A stretch of DNA of 14,996 bases from Prasinococcaceae sp. CCMP 1430 (taxonomy: Eukaryota > Prasinodermophyta > Palmophyllophyceae > Prasinococcales > Prasinococcaceae): positions 87,321 through 102,316 of the forward strand of contig RQSC01001079.1 in the NCBI GenBank assembly GCA_013416795.1, read 5' to 3'. Every line of letters starts with the position of its first letter. The stretch's first letter is position 1. The position numbers and the translations under genes were made by a program. The notes below the pieces were generated by a model. That model saw only the letters and a program-made list of their open reading frames with translations, was not told the DNA's origin and did no database searches. This document shows, one piece after another, positions 1-7,948 of this stretch.

Positions 1-169
1 ACGCCGATGCCGTGAAGCCCTCCCAGAGCTGGCCGCCGGCACCGCACTTGTCCCACGCCATGAGCTGCGACATGCTCACGACCGTGTGGCCATCGCCGCT
101 GAGGTCGATGCCCATGAACTCGCTGCTCGTGTACCACACGGCAAAGATTCCGACGGTGGCGGCGCTAGC
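1..169 (-). CDS. Possible partial minus-strand exon, unknown protein
   Basis: Read on the minus strand from about 169 down to 1, one frame has no stop and gives a well-mixed, globular-looking peptide. It includes the segments [24 protein letters not shown] and [14 protein letters not shown]. The plus-strand reading of the same bases is rich in Pro, Ser, Met and His, as antisense translations often are. On the minus strand a plausible splice acceptor (CCTCCACAG) ends at 170. There is no minus-strand ATG between 165 and 440, so if this is an exon it is internal and its upstream exons would lie within or beyond the plus-strand gene. Third-position GC does not separate the strands because both frames share the same third base. 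I do not recognise the family. Confidence 0.25.
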
Positions 170-1823
170 TGTGGAGGGCTGTGCGACGCGGGCGGCCGCG
201 GATGCGGCGGCAGTGGCAGCGGCAGGCGCCCCCCGAGCGCCCGTCTCGCGTGGGTTTGCGGCGGAAGCCGAGGGGGTCGCGGGCGCTGCCCTCGTTGACG
301 AGGCGGGGGCGCGCGAGGCGGAGCCCGAGTACGACGGTGCGCGCGCGGCCGACGGTCGTTACGACCCCGCCGCGGGGACCACCAGCGGCGACGACGGTGT
401 CAGCGCGGCGGACGTGGAGCACGGGTCGGAGCGTCTGGACTACTGGATGTGCCGCCTGCGCCTGGACACCGCGCAGGGCCTGTGGAAGCGCACGCCCGCG
501 CTGGTGCGCATGCGGCACTCCGCGGGGATCGGATGCCTGCTGCGTGCGGACTTTGAGGGCGCGTCGCGGGCGCTCGCGGCGTCCTTCGGCGCGGCCGAAC
601 CAGCGGTGGGCAGGCACGAAGCGAGCGAGCTGCTGCGCCTCGCGCACAAAGTCGTGGGTTTGGTGCCGTTCGACGCGGGCTCCGAGCAGCGCGAGCAGTC
701 CAAGGCGCTGTTGCGGCAGCTCCGCGAGCTCGAGGACGCCGCCGTGGACCTCGACCAGCCGATGGTGGCGGCCGTCGGTGCGGCGCGCGCCGGAGAGGCC
801 TCCGCGGCGCGCTCGCAGCTGAACGAAGCGTTGGAGGCCCGCGAGCCGTATATGCACGACGCGTTCGGCACGCTGCGCGAGCTGCTGCCCGAGCTGCACG
901 GGGCCGGCACCGCCGCCACGCAGATGCGCCTGCGGATGCAGCGCGTTGCGAATGCCTCTGAGGAGGGCGCGGGGGCGCTCGAGAGCGACGCTCGCGCCGA
1001 GGAGAAACTCGCTCGGGTCGAGCACGCGGAGGCGAGGCTGCTTGAGATGGGCGAGATGCTGCTGGCCACGGCCGCGGTGCAGGACAAGACGACCTTCGCG
1101 CGCTCTGTGTTCACCACCACCGAGGGCCCGCCGCTCATCGACGCGATCGCACCGCGCCCCCGGCGCGCGCGCAAGGGCAAACAGGAGCACCTCCCCGACG
1201 GTGCGCTCAAGCTGGCGTGCGCGGCGTGGGAGCTCTCGCAGATTGGCGAAGAGCTGCGCGTGCAGCATGCCGAGGCCGAGGAGCTGCGTGAGCAGGACCA
1301 CATCGTCGCGGCCTCGGAGGAGGAGGCCATCGAGGAGGCTGCGGCGCGGGCGCAAGTGTTCGTCTCAAAGCAATTCACGAACTTCGTGCCCAACCTGGCC
1401 AATATTGAGGTCCTTCCGCCCATCAAAGTGGTGGAGAGGCTGAGGACGACACTAGAGGCGTACGACCTGGAGCGGAGGCGCCTGTTTTACCTCGCTGACA
1501 TGGACAAGGGCCACCTCAAGACGAAGGGCAGCGTGCCCGAGCGCGTGCAGAGGACCATCGATGAGCTCTTCGTCCTCGAAAACGCGTTGGGTGGCATGGG
1601 CAAGACGATGCGCGACGCACAGCGGCACCATCAGAAGCTCGTCAAGGAGGCGCGCCCGGCACGCGAGGTAGCGGAGCGCGCGGCCATCGACGGCGAGGAG
1701 GACGACGATGACTATGGCGACGTGTTCGACGACGACGATTTTGGCGAGGAGGTCGGTGACGAGTTCGGCGTCGACGACGACGACATCGCCTCCCAACGAA
1801 GCGGCGAGGGCGCGAGCACATAA
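12..1823 (+). CDS. Hypothetical coiled-coil protein with acidic C-terminal tail
   Basis: The open frame is 603 codons and ends at TAA 1821-1823. The well-supported part runs from about 400 onward. It is Ala/Glu/Arg-rich and mostly helical, with heptad-like stretches around residues 200-470. A conserved-looking region follows (residues about 450-555, [21 protein letters not shown] onward). The C-terminus is strongly acidic (residues about 560-590, runs of Asp/Glu broken by Gly, Phe and Tyr). GGMGKT near residue 535 resembles a Walker A box, but it sits in a helical, charged context without the usual preceding strand, so I do not call a P-loop. The first 50-145 residues are doubtful: the initial stretch looks antisense, and Met146 (447) or an upstream exon may supply the true start. 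Family not recognised. It converges with the minus-strand exon ending at 2031. Confidence 0.6.
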   Translation: MKPSQSWPPAPHLSHAMSCDMLTTVWPSPLRSMPMNSLLVYHTAKIPTVAALAVEGCATRAAADAAAVAAAGAPRAPVSRGFAAEAEGVAGAALVDEAGAREAEPEYDGARAADGRYDPAAGTTSGDDGVSAADVEHGSERLDYWMCRLRLDTAQGLWKRTPALVRMRHSAGIGCLLRADFEGASRALAASFGAAEPAVGRHEASELLRLAHKVVGLVPFDAGSEQREQSKALLRQLRELEDAAVDLDQPMVAAVGAARAGEASAARSQLNEALEAREPYMHDAFGTLRELLPELHGAGTAATQMRLRMQRVANASEEGAGALESDARAEEKLARVEHAEARLLEMGEMLLATAAVQDKTTFARSVFTTTEGPPLIDAIAPRPRRARKGKQEHLPDGALKLACAAWELSQIGEELRVQHAEAEELREQDHIVAASEEEAIEEAAARAQVFVSKQFTNFVPNLANIEVLPPIKVVERLRTTLEAYDLERRRLFYLADMDKGHLKTKGSVPERVQRTIDELFVLENALGGMGKTMRDAQRHHQKLVKEARPAREVAERAAIDGEEDDDDYGDVFDDDDFGEEVGDEFGVDDDDIASQRSGEGAST

Positions 1824-2030
1824 TACATTCATTTTTGGGGCAGAGACCAGCGAGCGCAGCGCGCGCCTAGCATGTCTGCGCCCCGTCCGCGCCAGCGCCG
1901 CTCCGCTGGTACACACAAATTGCGTTCGTACACGACCGGCACCGCGACCGGTCAGATAGCAGAAGGCGCGAACGCGCCGCGGCCACAATATAGTACACTC
2001 TGCTCCTGCTGCGGCGACGGAGCCGGCCTC
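1824..2030. other. Intergenic gap between convergent genes
   Basis: This 207-bp gap separates the stop of the plus-strand coiled-coil gene from the minus-strand exon ending at 2031. It begins with an AT-richer stretch directly overlapping the stop (TAATACATTCATTTTT), a plausible 3'-end signal. A second AT-rich patch (CACAATATAGTACAC) lies at about 1983-1997. No convincing gene is seen. Confidence 0.5.
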
Positions 2031-2423
2031 CTACCTCGCCGACGCGGCAGCGCAGCATAGCTCGGTATCGAGCGCCGCGACCAACGTGCTCGCGTCGCGG
2101 AAGGCGCCGCCTTTCGCCTGTCCGCCGCCTTCGCCTTCGCCTTCGCACGCGGCGACGTCGCCATTCGCCGCCGCCCCCCGTAACCAACGCGCACGCGCCG
2201 CGGCCGCGGCGACGTCGGCGATCGGCGCGCTCAGCACGCCCGCAGGCACGCTCAGCATCTCCTTTGGTGGGAGGCCGAGCAGCTTGCCGAGCGCGAGCAC
2301 GTGCGCGACGGCGGCGCGCGCGTCGCGCGCGGTTGAGTCGCCGCCCCCCGCGATGGCCGCCTCGCAGCGCGCGGCGCGGCCGCGCGCATCCGCGCCGCGC
2401 GCGAGGCGGCGCGATGTGGGTGC
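2031..2423 (-). CDS. Terminal exon of a small unknown gene
   Basis: The minus frame is open from a stop at 2426-2424 down to TAG at 2033-2031, about 130 codons. It reads as an Ala-rich but protein-like sequence, with AAIAGGGDSTARDARAAVAH, LALGKLLGLPPKEMLSVPAG and a Gly/Glu linker before the C-terminus. The in-frame stop just upstream lies inside a good splice acceptor (CTCCTAG ending at 2424), preceded on the minus strand by C- and CA-rich sequence, so this should be a 3' exon. The upstream exon is unresolved. One possibility is ATG 2713 down to 2678 (donor GTGAGG), which joins in phase and gives a protein of about 140 residues. The GGGDS...ARAA stretch weakly recalls the metal-binding end of ADP-ribosylglycohydrolases, but Asp spacing differs and the rest of that domain is absent, so I assign no function. 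Confidence 0.4.
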   Translation of the reverse strand, partial: APTSRRLARGADARGRAARCEAAIAGGGDSTARDARAAVAHVLALGKLLGLPPKEMLSVPAGVLSAPIADVAAAAARARWLRGAAANGDVAACEGEGEGGGQAKGGAFRDASTLVAALDTELCCAAASAR

Positions 2424-2435
2424 CTAGGAGTCTAT

Positions 2436-2460
2436 GCGTGCGTGTGTGCGTGTGTGTGTG
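2436..2460. repeat. TG-rich microsatellite
   Basis: Degenerate (TG)n/(CG) repeat, followed by more TG-rich sequence and a G-run at about 2484-2495. On the minus strand it lies just upstream of the acceptor at 2424, so it probably supplies the C/CA-rich tract of that intron. Confidence 0.8.
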
Positions 2461-2709
2461 GCGTCGGCTGTGTGCTGGTGGTGAGGGGGGGGGGTAGGCC
2501 GCAGCGCAGCGTGCGGCCGCCGCAGCACGCAGCCGTCGCGTTCGGTGCACTTGTGCACGTATAGACCCTTATTCCGATTAACCCTTAACTAAAACCTCAA
2601 CCCATCGCCCCCCGCGCCGCGCCCCGCCCGATTCGCGGATTCCGAATTCGCGCGCGCCCCTCCGCGCGTTACCTCACCGCCTCCCGTGCCGAGCGCGCGC
2701 GCGCGCCGA

Positions 2710-2760
2710 CCATTTCGCCGCGCCCGGCCCGTAAAAAAAAATTCGACGGGCGGGAAATGG
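2710..2760. promoter_or_regulatory. Inverted repeat with A-tract centre and E2F-like site
   Basis: Outer arms CCATTTC (2710-2716) and GAAATGG (2754-2760) are exact reverse complements. Inner arms CCCGT (2728-2732) and ACGGG (2746-2750) are also complementary, and the centre holds a run of nine A. The right side reads GGCGGGAAA, the complement of TTTCCCGCC, which matches the E2F/DP consensus TTTSSCGC. It sits between the divergent minus-strand gene and CCT3. The symmetry is directly visible; transcription-factor binding is inferred. Confidence 0.4.
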
Positions 2761-3009
2761 CAGCGCGAGAAGTCGTCGTGATGGCAAACCGCATAATTTG
2801 CGCGTGCGTATTTCCGGACGAAGCTTTTTGTGAGCGCGCGTGTGCTTTTTTGGCGGGGCGGCGCGGGGCCAGACCGCACGCGCCGCGCGCGCGGCGACCA
2901 GGGGAGACCCCTCCCCCTCCCCCGAGGTCCCCGTAGCCGAGGTGAGCGCGAGGAGAGGGTGGGATGACTGGGCGGGGCCGGGCGGCGGGGCGATGGGTCC
3001 GAGGGAAAG

Positions 3010-3178
3010 GTGCGCGTGTGCCTGCGCGTGCCAGAGTGGATAGGCGTCACGGCCCTGAACGCAGCGCCATCACGGTCACCGCAGCTGACCTCAGCCCCGC
3101 GATGCGCCGCGCCTCCCGCGATGCGCCGCCCGTGCGCTCGCCCCGTCGCCACCCTGACGCGGGCGCCGCGCACCGCAG
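3010..3178 (+). other. Probable CCT3 5'-leader intron
   Basis: Donor AAAG/GTGCGC at 3010, a CTGAC branch-point-like motif at 3154-3158, and acceptor CACCGCAG ending at 3178 give a 169-bp intron of the same style as the coding introns in this window. A second possible acceptor (CCTGCAG) ends at 3205, just before the ATG. An upstream ATG at 2993 would be joined to a reading frame that overlaps the CCT3 start out of frame, so splicing here could influence translation. Inferred from motifs only. Confidence 0.45.
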
Positions 3179-3207
3179 GTCCCTCGGCTCGTCCCCCGCC
3201 TGCAGCC

Positions 3208-4890
3208 ATGCAGGCCCCCGTGATGGTCATGAATACCAACACGAAGCGCGAGTCGGGGCGCAAGGCGCAGCTCGCCAACATCAGCGCGGCCAAGGCCGTC
3301 GCCGACATCATCCGCACGACGCTCGGGCCGCAGTCGATGCTCAAGATGATCCTGGATGCGAGCGGCGGCATCGTGCTCACCAACGACGGCAACGCCATCC
3401 TGCGCGAGATCGACGTGAGCCACCCGGCCGCCAAGTCGATGATCGAGCTCAGCCGCACGCAGGACGAGGAGGTCGGCGACGGCACCACGTCGGTGATCAT
3501 CCTCGCCGGCGAGCTCATGGCGGCCGCACAGCCGTTCATGGAGAAGCAGCTGCACCCGACCGTGGTGGTCAAGGCGTACGCCAAGGCGCTCACCGACGCC
3601 GTGGACGCCATCGACAAGATCGCCTTCAACGTGGACACCACCAACAGGGACTCCATGATGAACATTCTGCAATCGTGCATCGGCACCAAGTTCACCAACC
3701 GATTCGGCTCCATCCTGGCCGAGCTCGCGCTGGACGCGGTCAACTGCGTGGCCGTCGACCTCGGCAACGGCAAGAAGGAAATCGACGTCAAGAAGTACGC
3801 CAAGATCGAGAAGATCCCCGGCGGCCAGATCGAGGACAGCCGCGTGCTGGCGGGCGTCATGTTCCAGAAGGACGTGGTCACGCCGGGCAAGATGAAGCGC
3901 AACATCGTCAAACCGCGCATCCTGCTGCTCGACTGCCCGCTCGAGTACAAGAAGGGCGAGTCGCAGACCAACGTGGAGATCGTCAAGGAGGAGGACTGGG
4001 CGACGCTGCTCAAGATGGAGGAGGAGTGGATCGAGAACCAGTGCAACATGATCGCCGCCTTCAAGCCCGACCTGGTCGTGACGGAGAAGGGCATCAGCGA
4101 CTTCGCCGTGCACCATTTCTGCAAGATGGGCATCACTGCCGTCCGCCGCCTGCGAAAGACCGACAACAACCGCATCGCGCGCGCGGCGGGCGCGACCATC
4201 GTGCACCGCTGCGACGAGATCAAGGAGAGCGACATCGGCACCAAGGCCGGCCTCTTCAAGGTGGAGAAGATCGGGGACGAGTACTTCAGCTTCGTGGTCG
4301 ACTGCGAGGAGCCGAAGGCGTGCTCGATCGTGCTGCGCGGGGCGAGCAAGGACGTGCTCAATGAGGTGGAGCGCAACCTGCACGACGCCATGGGCGTGGC
4401 CAAGAACGTGGTGCAGGACCCGCGCCTGGTGCCTGGCGGCGGCGCCGTGGAGATGGCCGTGTCCAAGGCGCTGTCGGAGAAGGCCAGCTCGATCGAGGGC
4501 GTGGAGCAGTGGCCGTACCGCACGGTGGGCGAGGCGCTGGAGATTATCCCGCGCACGCTGGCGCAGAACTGCGGCGTGAACGTCATTCGCACGATCACCA
4601 AGCTGCGCGCCAAACACGCGGATGGCGAGAGCAGCACTTGGGGCATCAACGGCGAGACGGGCGAGATCCAGTGCATGAAGGAGCTGGGCATCTGGGAGCC
4701 GTACGCCGTCAAGGTGCAGGTGATCAAGACGGCGGCGGAGTCGGCCATGATGCTCCTTCGCATCGACGACATTCTGTCGGGTATGTCGCACAAACAGCAG
4801 GGTGGGGGGCGCCCGGCTGGCCCGACGGGCACGCAGGTGGACGAGAACGCCGGCGACAACGTGGACTCAGAAAGGCAGCTGGCCGAGTAA
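3208..4890 (+). CDS. CCT3: T-complex protein 1 subunit gamma (CCT3)
   Basis: CCT3 is one of eight paralogous subunits of the cytosolic group II chaperonin CCT/TRiC, which folds actin, tubulin and other proteins using ATP. The uninterrupted 560-residue protein is close to the family length of about 545. I chose ATG 3208 because NTKRESGRKAQ, typical of the gamma N-terminus, follows within 12 residues; the open frame further upstream is low complexity. Visible signatures are IIRTTLGPQSMLKM and TNDGNAILRE in the equatorial domain, the nucleotide-binding GDGTTS (residues 90-95), the gamma-type apical segment with LEYKKGESQT and TEKGISD, RRLRKTDNNRIARA, LRGASKDVLNEVERNLHDAM, and LVPGGGAVEMAV (GGG 410-412). 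WGINGETG and IWEPYAVKVQ near the C-terminus are also characteristic. The Gly/Gln-rich tail is normal for CCT. No coding intron is present, unlike the neighbouring genes. Confidence 0.98.
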   Translation: MQAPVMVMNTNTKRESGRKAQLANISAAKAVADIIRTTLGPQSMLKMILDASGGIVLTNDGNAILREIDVSHPAAKSMIELSRTQDEEVGDGTTSVIILAGELMAAAQPFMEKQLHPTVVVKAYAKALTDAVDAIDKIAFNVDTTNRDSMMNILQSCIGTKFTNRFGSILAELALDAVNCVAVDLGNGKKEIDVKKYAKIEKIPGGQIEDSRVLAGVMFQKDVVTPGKMKRNIVKPRILLLDCPLEYKKGESQTNVEIVKEEDWATLLKMEEEWIENQCNMIAAFKPDLVVTEKGISDFAVHHFCKMGITAVRRLRKTDNNRIARAAGATIVHRCDEIKESDIGTKAGLFKVEKIGDEYFSFVVDCEEPKACSIVLRGASKDVLNEVERNLHDAMGVAKNVVQDPRLVPGGGAVEMAVSKALSEKASSIEGVEQWPYRTVGEALEIIPRTLAQNCGVNVIRTITKLRAKHADGESSTWGINGETGEIQCMKELGIWEPYAVKVQVIKTAAESAMMLLRIDDILSGMSHKQQGGGRPAGPTGTQVDENAGDNVDSERQLAE

Positions 4891-4906
4891 TCGCGCGCCG
4901 CTCTGG

Positions 4907-4929
4907 GGCGCGCCGCGCCGAGGCGCGCC
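4907..4929 (+). other. Potential 3'UTR hairpin after CCT3
   Basis: Two copies of the self-complementary octamer GGCGCGCC (4907-4914 and 4922-4929) are separated by 7 nt, giving an 8-bp GC stem starting 17 nt after the CCT3 stop codon. In a GC-rich background such pairs can occur by chance; a role in RNA stability or 3'-end formation is only a possibility. Confidence 0.3.
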
Positions 4930-5121
4930 GCGCAGCCCACGTCGAGCCCACGTCGAGCCCGGGCGCAAACCCCTATCAATACTACTTCTTTTGTATGACG
5001 CGGCGCCTCGCGCGCCTCGCCCCGGGCGCCGCCAGCAGCCCCCCCCCCCCGCAACGCGCGTCGCGCGCCGCGCCTGGCTCCTCGCCGCGCCCTCGCGCCG
5101 CGCGGCGCCCTCAACGCGATA

Positions 5122-5170
5122 CCAATGCGCCAATTCCACGTACGCACGTACACGCGCACGTGCGTGTACG
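5122..5170. promoter_or_regulatory. Tandem CCAAT boxes and hairpin with CACGTG core
   Basis: Two CCAAT pentamers (5122-5126 and 5130-5134) are spaced 8 bp apart. Immediately downstream, arms CGTACACGC (5147-5155) and GCGTGTACG (5162-5170) are exact reverse complements around a 6-nt centre, and CACGTG (5157-5162), an E-box/G-box core, lies there. The cluster is about 200-250 bp upstream of the DUF4139 gene start, a plausible promoter position (NF-Y-like and bHLH/bZIP-like sites). Binding is inferred. Confidence 0.4.
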
Positions 5171-5210
5171 CACGCACGTTCATTCGAGTGGATGGCCGAT
5201 TTTTGTTTTG

Positions 5211-5305
5211 TTTTTTTGCGGCGGGTGCCATCAAACACCATCTTCGGTGACAGCTTTTGTTTTTTTTGCGGCGGGTGCCATCAAACACCATCTTCGGTGA
5301 CAGCT
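5211..5305. repeat. Two-copy tandem repeat, 50-bp period, with T-tracts
   Basis: Bases 5211-5255 are repeated exactly at 5261-5305. Each copy begins with a run of T, followed by GCGGCGGGTGCCATCAAACA and CCATCTTCGGTGACAGCT. Within each copy GGTG and CACC can pair around CCATCAAA. On the minus strand each copy ends in an A-run, so the unit looks like a short sequence with an A-tail. It lies 66 bp upstream of the chosen start codon of the DUF4139 gene. Confidence 0.9.
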
Positions 5306-5370
5306 GGCGGGGGCGGCGTCGACGCCACTGGGCGCACGCCCGGCGCTGCTCGGCGCCCTCGCCCCGTGCC

Positions 5371-7680
5371 ATGGCGGGGGGGCGCAGGTGGGGCGGCGGA
5401 GGAGTGGGCGCGCTCGCGGGCACGTGCGCGGCAGATGGCGCGGGGTGGGCCGGAGCGGGCGGCGGCGCCGTGCCGCTGCAGCGCCCTCCGGACATGGTGG
5501 GGACGGCGGGCTCAGGACGCGGCGCCGCCGACCCCGACGAGCACGCTGTCTTCGTCTCCGTCGCAGATGCGCCTACGTCACGCGTGGTCGTGTACACCGA
5601 CCGCGCCGAGGTGACGCGCGCAGTGACGTCCGTGCGCGTCCCGGCGGGCCGCACGCGGGTGACGCTGTGGAACGTGTCGGCGCTGCTTGTGCACGAGAGC
5701 GCGCGTGTCGACGGCAGCGCGCTGTCGAGCTCGAGCGGAGGACACGGCGCGCCTTCGGTGGCAGTGCTCGAGGTCAGCGAATCGCGACGCATGGGCGTGC
5801 CCGCGGGCGCGGCGCCGCCGCTGCGGCAGGCGCTCGAGCGCGCCCAGGCAGCGCTCGCCACTGCCGAGGCAGCGGTGGCGGACGCGGCCGAGCGGCTGAA
5901 ACGCGCGCACAGACGCAGTGAAATGGCAGACACAGCGGTGGAGAGCGCGCTGGGTCGCAGCAATGACGGCGTTGGCGGCAGCAGCGCCTCGCCGCTCACG
6001 CGCCTCACCTCGGAGTTCGCAAGTATCAACGAGCTCCTCGACTGGGCGGACGCGCAGTTCGACGCCACGATGGTCGCAGTCGGCGAGCGCCGCGCATCGC
6101 TCGAGCTCGCGATGCGCACGCGCGACGCGCGGAAATGCGATGTGGACGCCGCGCTCGCGGCACTCGACGAGCCCGCGGCGCAGAGCGCGCAGCCGGGCGT
6201 GAAGCCCTTGCGAAGGAGCAAGGGGCCGGCCTCATCCATCAGCGCAATGGTGGAGACATCTGGGCCCGCCACGCTCTCGCTGGAGTTCACGTACATGGTG
6301 TCGGGTGCGCAGTGGGCGCCCACCTACGACGTCCGCAGCAGTGCCGACCCGCTCGCTGGCGGCGCCGGCCAGGCCATCACTGTCGGTTACGTCGCTTCTG
6401 TGACGCAAAGCACCGGAGAGGACTGGGCATCGGGCGAGCTCACGCTGAGCACTGCACGGCCCAATGTCGGTGCATCGCCGCCTCACCTGAGGCGCAGCAC
6501 GGTGGGTCTGCACTCAGTGCGCGCCTTTGAGGCTTACGGCGCGGCAGGAGACTCGTTCGCCGCCCAGGCAGAGCCGATGCAGCGCACAAGTCGCGCCCGG
6601 ATGGTCAAGCGAGGGTCGGCTGAGTTGGCCATGGCAGCAATGGACAACAGCGCCGATGGTGCAGGCTACGAAGACGCTGAGGAGGACGAGGCGGTGCTCT
6701 TTGCAGAGGCGGTGTCATTCACAAGCGCTGTTGTGGCCGAGAGTGGCACCAGCACTGAGTACGTGGTGGCCGACGCGGCCGCGGTACCCTGCGATGGCCA
6801 GCCGCATCGCATCACGATTGCCACCATGGAGCTCGCGTCGAGAATGAGCTACATTGCCGCGCCCAGGGCTGCTGCCAAGGTGCGTGCGCCATACCTTGCA
6901 GCGCCGATGCCCTGCGGCGGCCCTCGAGGCCACCTCCCGTGTCGTCTCCTATCCCTGCGCGAGTTGCTGACGCGCGTCCACGCGACCCCGCTCTCGTTAC
7001 TCCTCGTTCCCAATCGCCTGCATCCAGGCCTACCTCACTGTCAACACCACCAACGACTCGGAGTTCGTCATGCTACCTGGTATCGCCCGCGTCTTCCAGG
7101 GAAACCGCTTTGTCGCCTCGACGCATCTGCCCCTCACGCCCGCTGGCGGCAAGCTCATTGTGCCTTTCGGCACGGACGACAGCGTGACCGTCACGGCGGA
7201 GCCGGAAAAGGTGATCGGCGACTCCAAGGGCTTCCTCATCAACGAACGGACGACCTCCAAGCAGCGCCACGCGATGGGCGTGACCAACAACAAGAGGGTG
7301 GCCGTGGAAGTGCGCGTTGAGGACGTGGTGCCAGACTCAAGCCACGAGGACGTAAAGGCGCGTAGCCGCGACATGCGCGGCGCTCTGGCGCTCTGGCGCG
7401 CGCGCGAGCGCGCACGCGCGAGCGCACGCACGCGCGAGGGCGCAGCTTCGAGCACCCCGAGTGCGCGTGCTGACGCCAGACGTCGCGCCGCTCGTCCACG
7501 CAGGTCTCAGTGGTGGAACACACGTCAGAAGCGTGCGCCGGCTGCACGCTGGCGTTCGAACACGAATCCAAGAAGCAGGATGCCGCGTGGAGGCTCGTGC
7601 TACCGCCGGGCGCCAAGCAGCAGCTCACGCTGCTATACGAGGTCTCCTGGCCGAAGGGCAAACAGGTCTTTGGCATCTGA
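5371..7680 (+). CDS. DUF4140/DUF4139 (MuiA-like) family protein, three exons
   Basis: Exons are 5371-6879, 7028-7351 and 7504-7680, all joined in phase 0, giving about 669 residues. Introns of 148 and 152 bp have donors GTGCGT and GTAAAG, acceptors ATCCAG and ACGCAG, and CTGAC motifs. Residues 71-110 (VVVYTDRAEVTRAV, VPAGRTRVTLWNV) match the DUF4140 N-terminal domain. Residues about 145-185 form an Ala-rich coiled coil. From about residue 300, LEFTYMVSGAQWAPTYDVRSS and the following GEDWASGELTLSTARP define DUF4139. After splicing, the protein continues with DGQPHRITIATMEL, AYLTVNTTNDSEFVMLPGIA and LPPGAKQQLTLLYEVSWPKG, all in family order. The family includes bacterial mucoidy-inhibitor MuiA and C. 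elegans F37C4.5; its biochemical role is not established. The start is uncertain: ATG 5371 has a GCCATGG context, while ATG 5494 would remove a Gly-rich 41-residue leader. Confidence 0.93.
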
Positions 7681-7948
7681 GGACGGAAGCAAGCGAGATG
7701 CAGAGCGGGCACGCTGTAATAATAGACAAAATGGCCATTAGTGGCTCTCTCTGGAAGTCCTACCCGCAGTGGGCGTGCGAGAGCAGGCCGGAATCCAAGC
7801 GCAGCGTCGGAGAGTGACCTATCCTCCCGACCTCAGCTCAACTACTGCAACGCCCGCTGCCGTGCAAGCCTGCGGCCGCCGAGGGGCGAGCTGCGCCGTG
7901 TGCGCGCTCTCTGGCCCTGGCCGGCAGTGCGCCCGCGCGGCTTCCAGT
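7681..7948. other. Intergenic gap between convergent genes
   Basis: This 268-bp gap lies between the stops of the DUF4139 gene and the minus-strand FSFG-repeat gene. An AT-richer patch (CTGTAATAATAGACAAAATG) at about 7714-7733, 35-50 nt after the plus-strand stop, is the best 3'-end signal. No credible coding sequence is seen. Confidence 0.5.

Larger units (their letters stand above)
2424..3207. other. Intergenic/promoter region upstream of CCT3
   Basis: This 784-bp stretch separates the minus-strand exon from the CCT3 start codon and probably serves both. It contains a TG-repeat and poly-G run (2436-2495), likely intronic for the minus gene. An AT-richer patch follows at about 2558-2598, then an inverted repeat around an A-tract (2710-2760), and GC-rich sequence that probably is the CCT3 5' leader with its own intron. 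No additional credible coding region is seen on either strand. Confidence 0.6.
4891..5370. other. Intergenic region between CCT3 and the DUF4139 gene
   Basis: This 480-bp region holds the CCT3 3' end and the promoter of the next plus-strand gene. In order it contains two GGCGCGCC copies that can pair, a 12-bp direct duplication (CCCACGTCGAGC) near 4936-4960, an AT-richer patch (CTATCAATACTACTTC) around 4972-4990, a C-run near 5040, two CCAAT boxes, a hairpin with a central CACGTG, and a 50-bp-period tandem repeat. No credible coding sequence is seen. Confidence 0.6.

Noticed and set aside
1600-1625. GGMGKT in the first gene as a Walker A P-loop
   Set aside because: It lies in a charged helical segment without the preceding hydrophobic strand, and no Walker B or other NTPase motif is visible.
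2031-2423. Firm call as ADP-ribosylglycohydrolase
   Set aside because: Only a short GGGDS-like stretch resembles the family; the Asp spacing is off and the catalytic remainder has no room in the window.
1867-2550. A 227-codon minus-strand Arg-rich frame
   Set aside because: The translation is almost entirely Arg/Ala/His low complexity, runs through a CA microsatellite and starts at GTG. The neighbouring frame ending at 2031 is more protein-like.
2589-6323. A 1244-codon minus-strand open frame antisense to CCT3 and half of the DUF4139 gene
   Set aside because: It is complementary to well-recognised coding sequence on the plus strand, its translation is Ser/Pro/Ala-rich with no domain, and GC-rich codon use suppresses antisense stops. 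It is a shadow frame.
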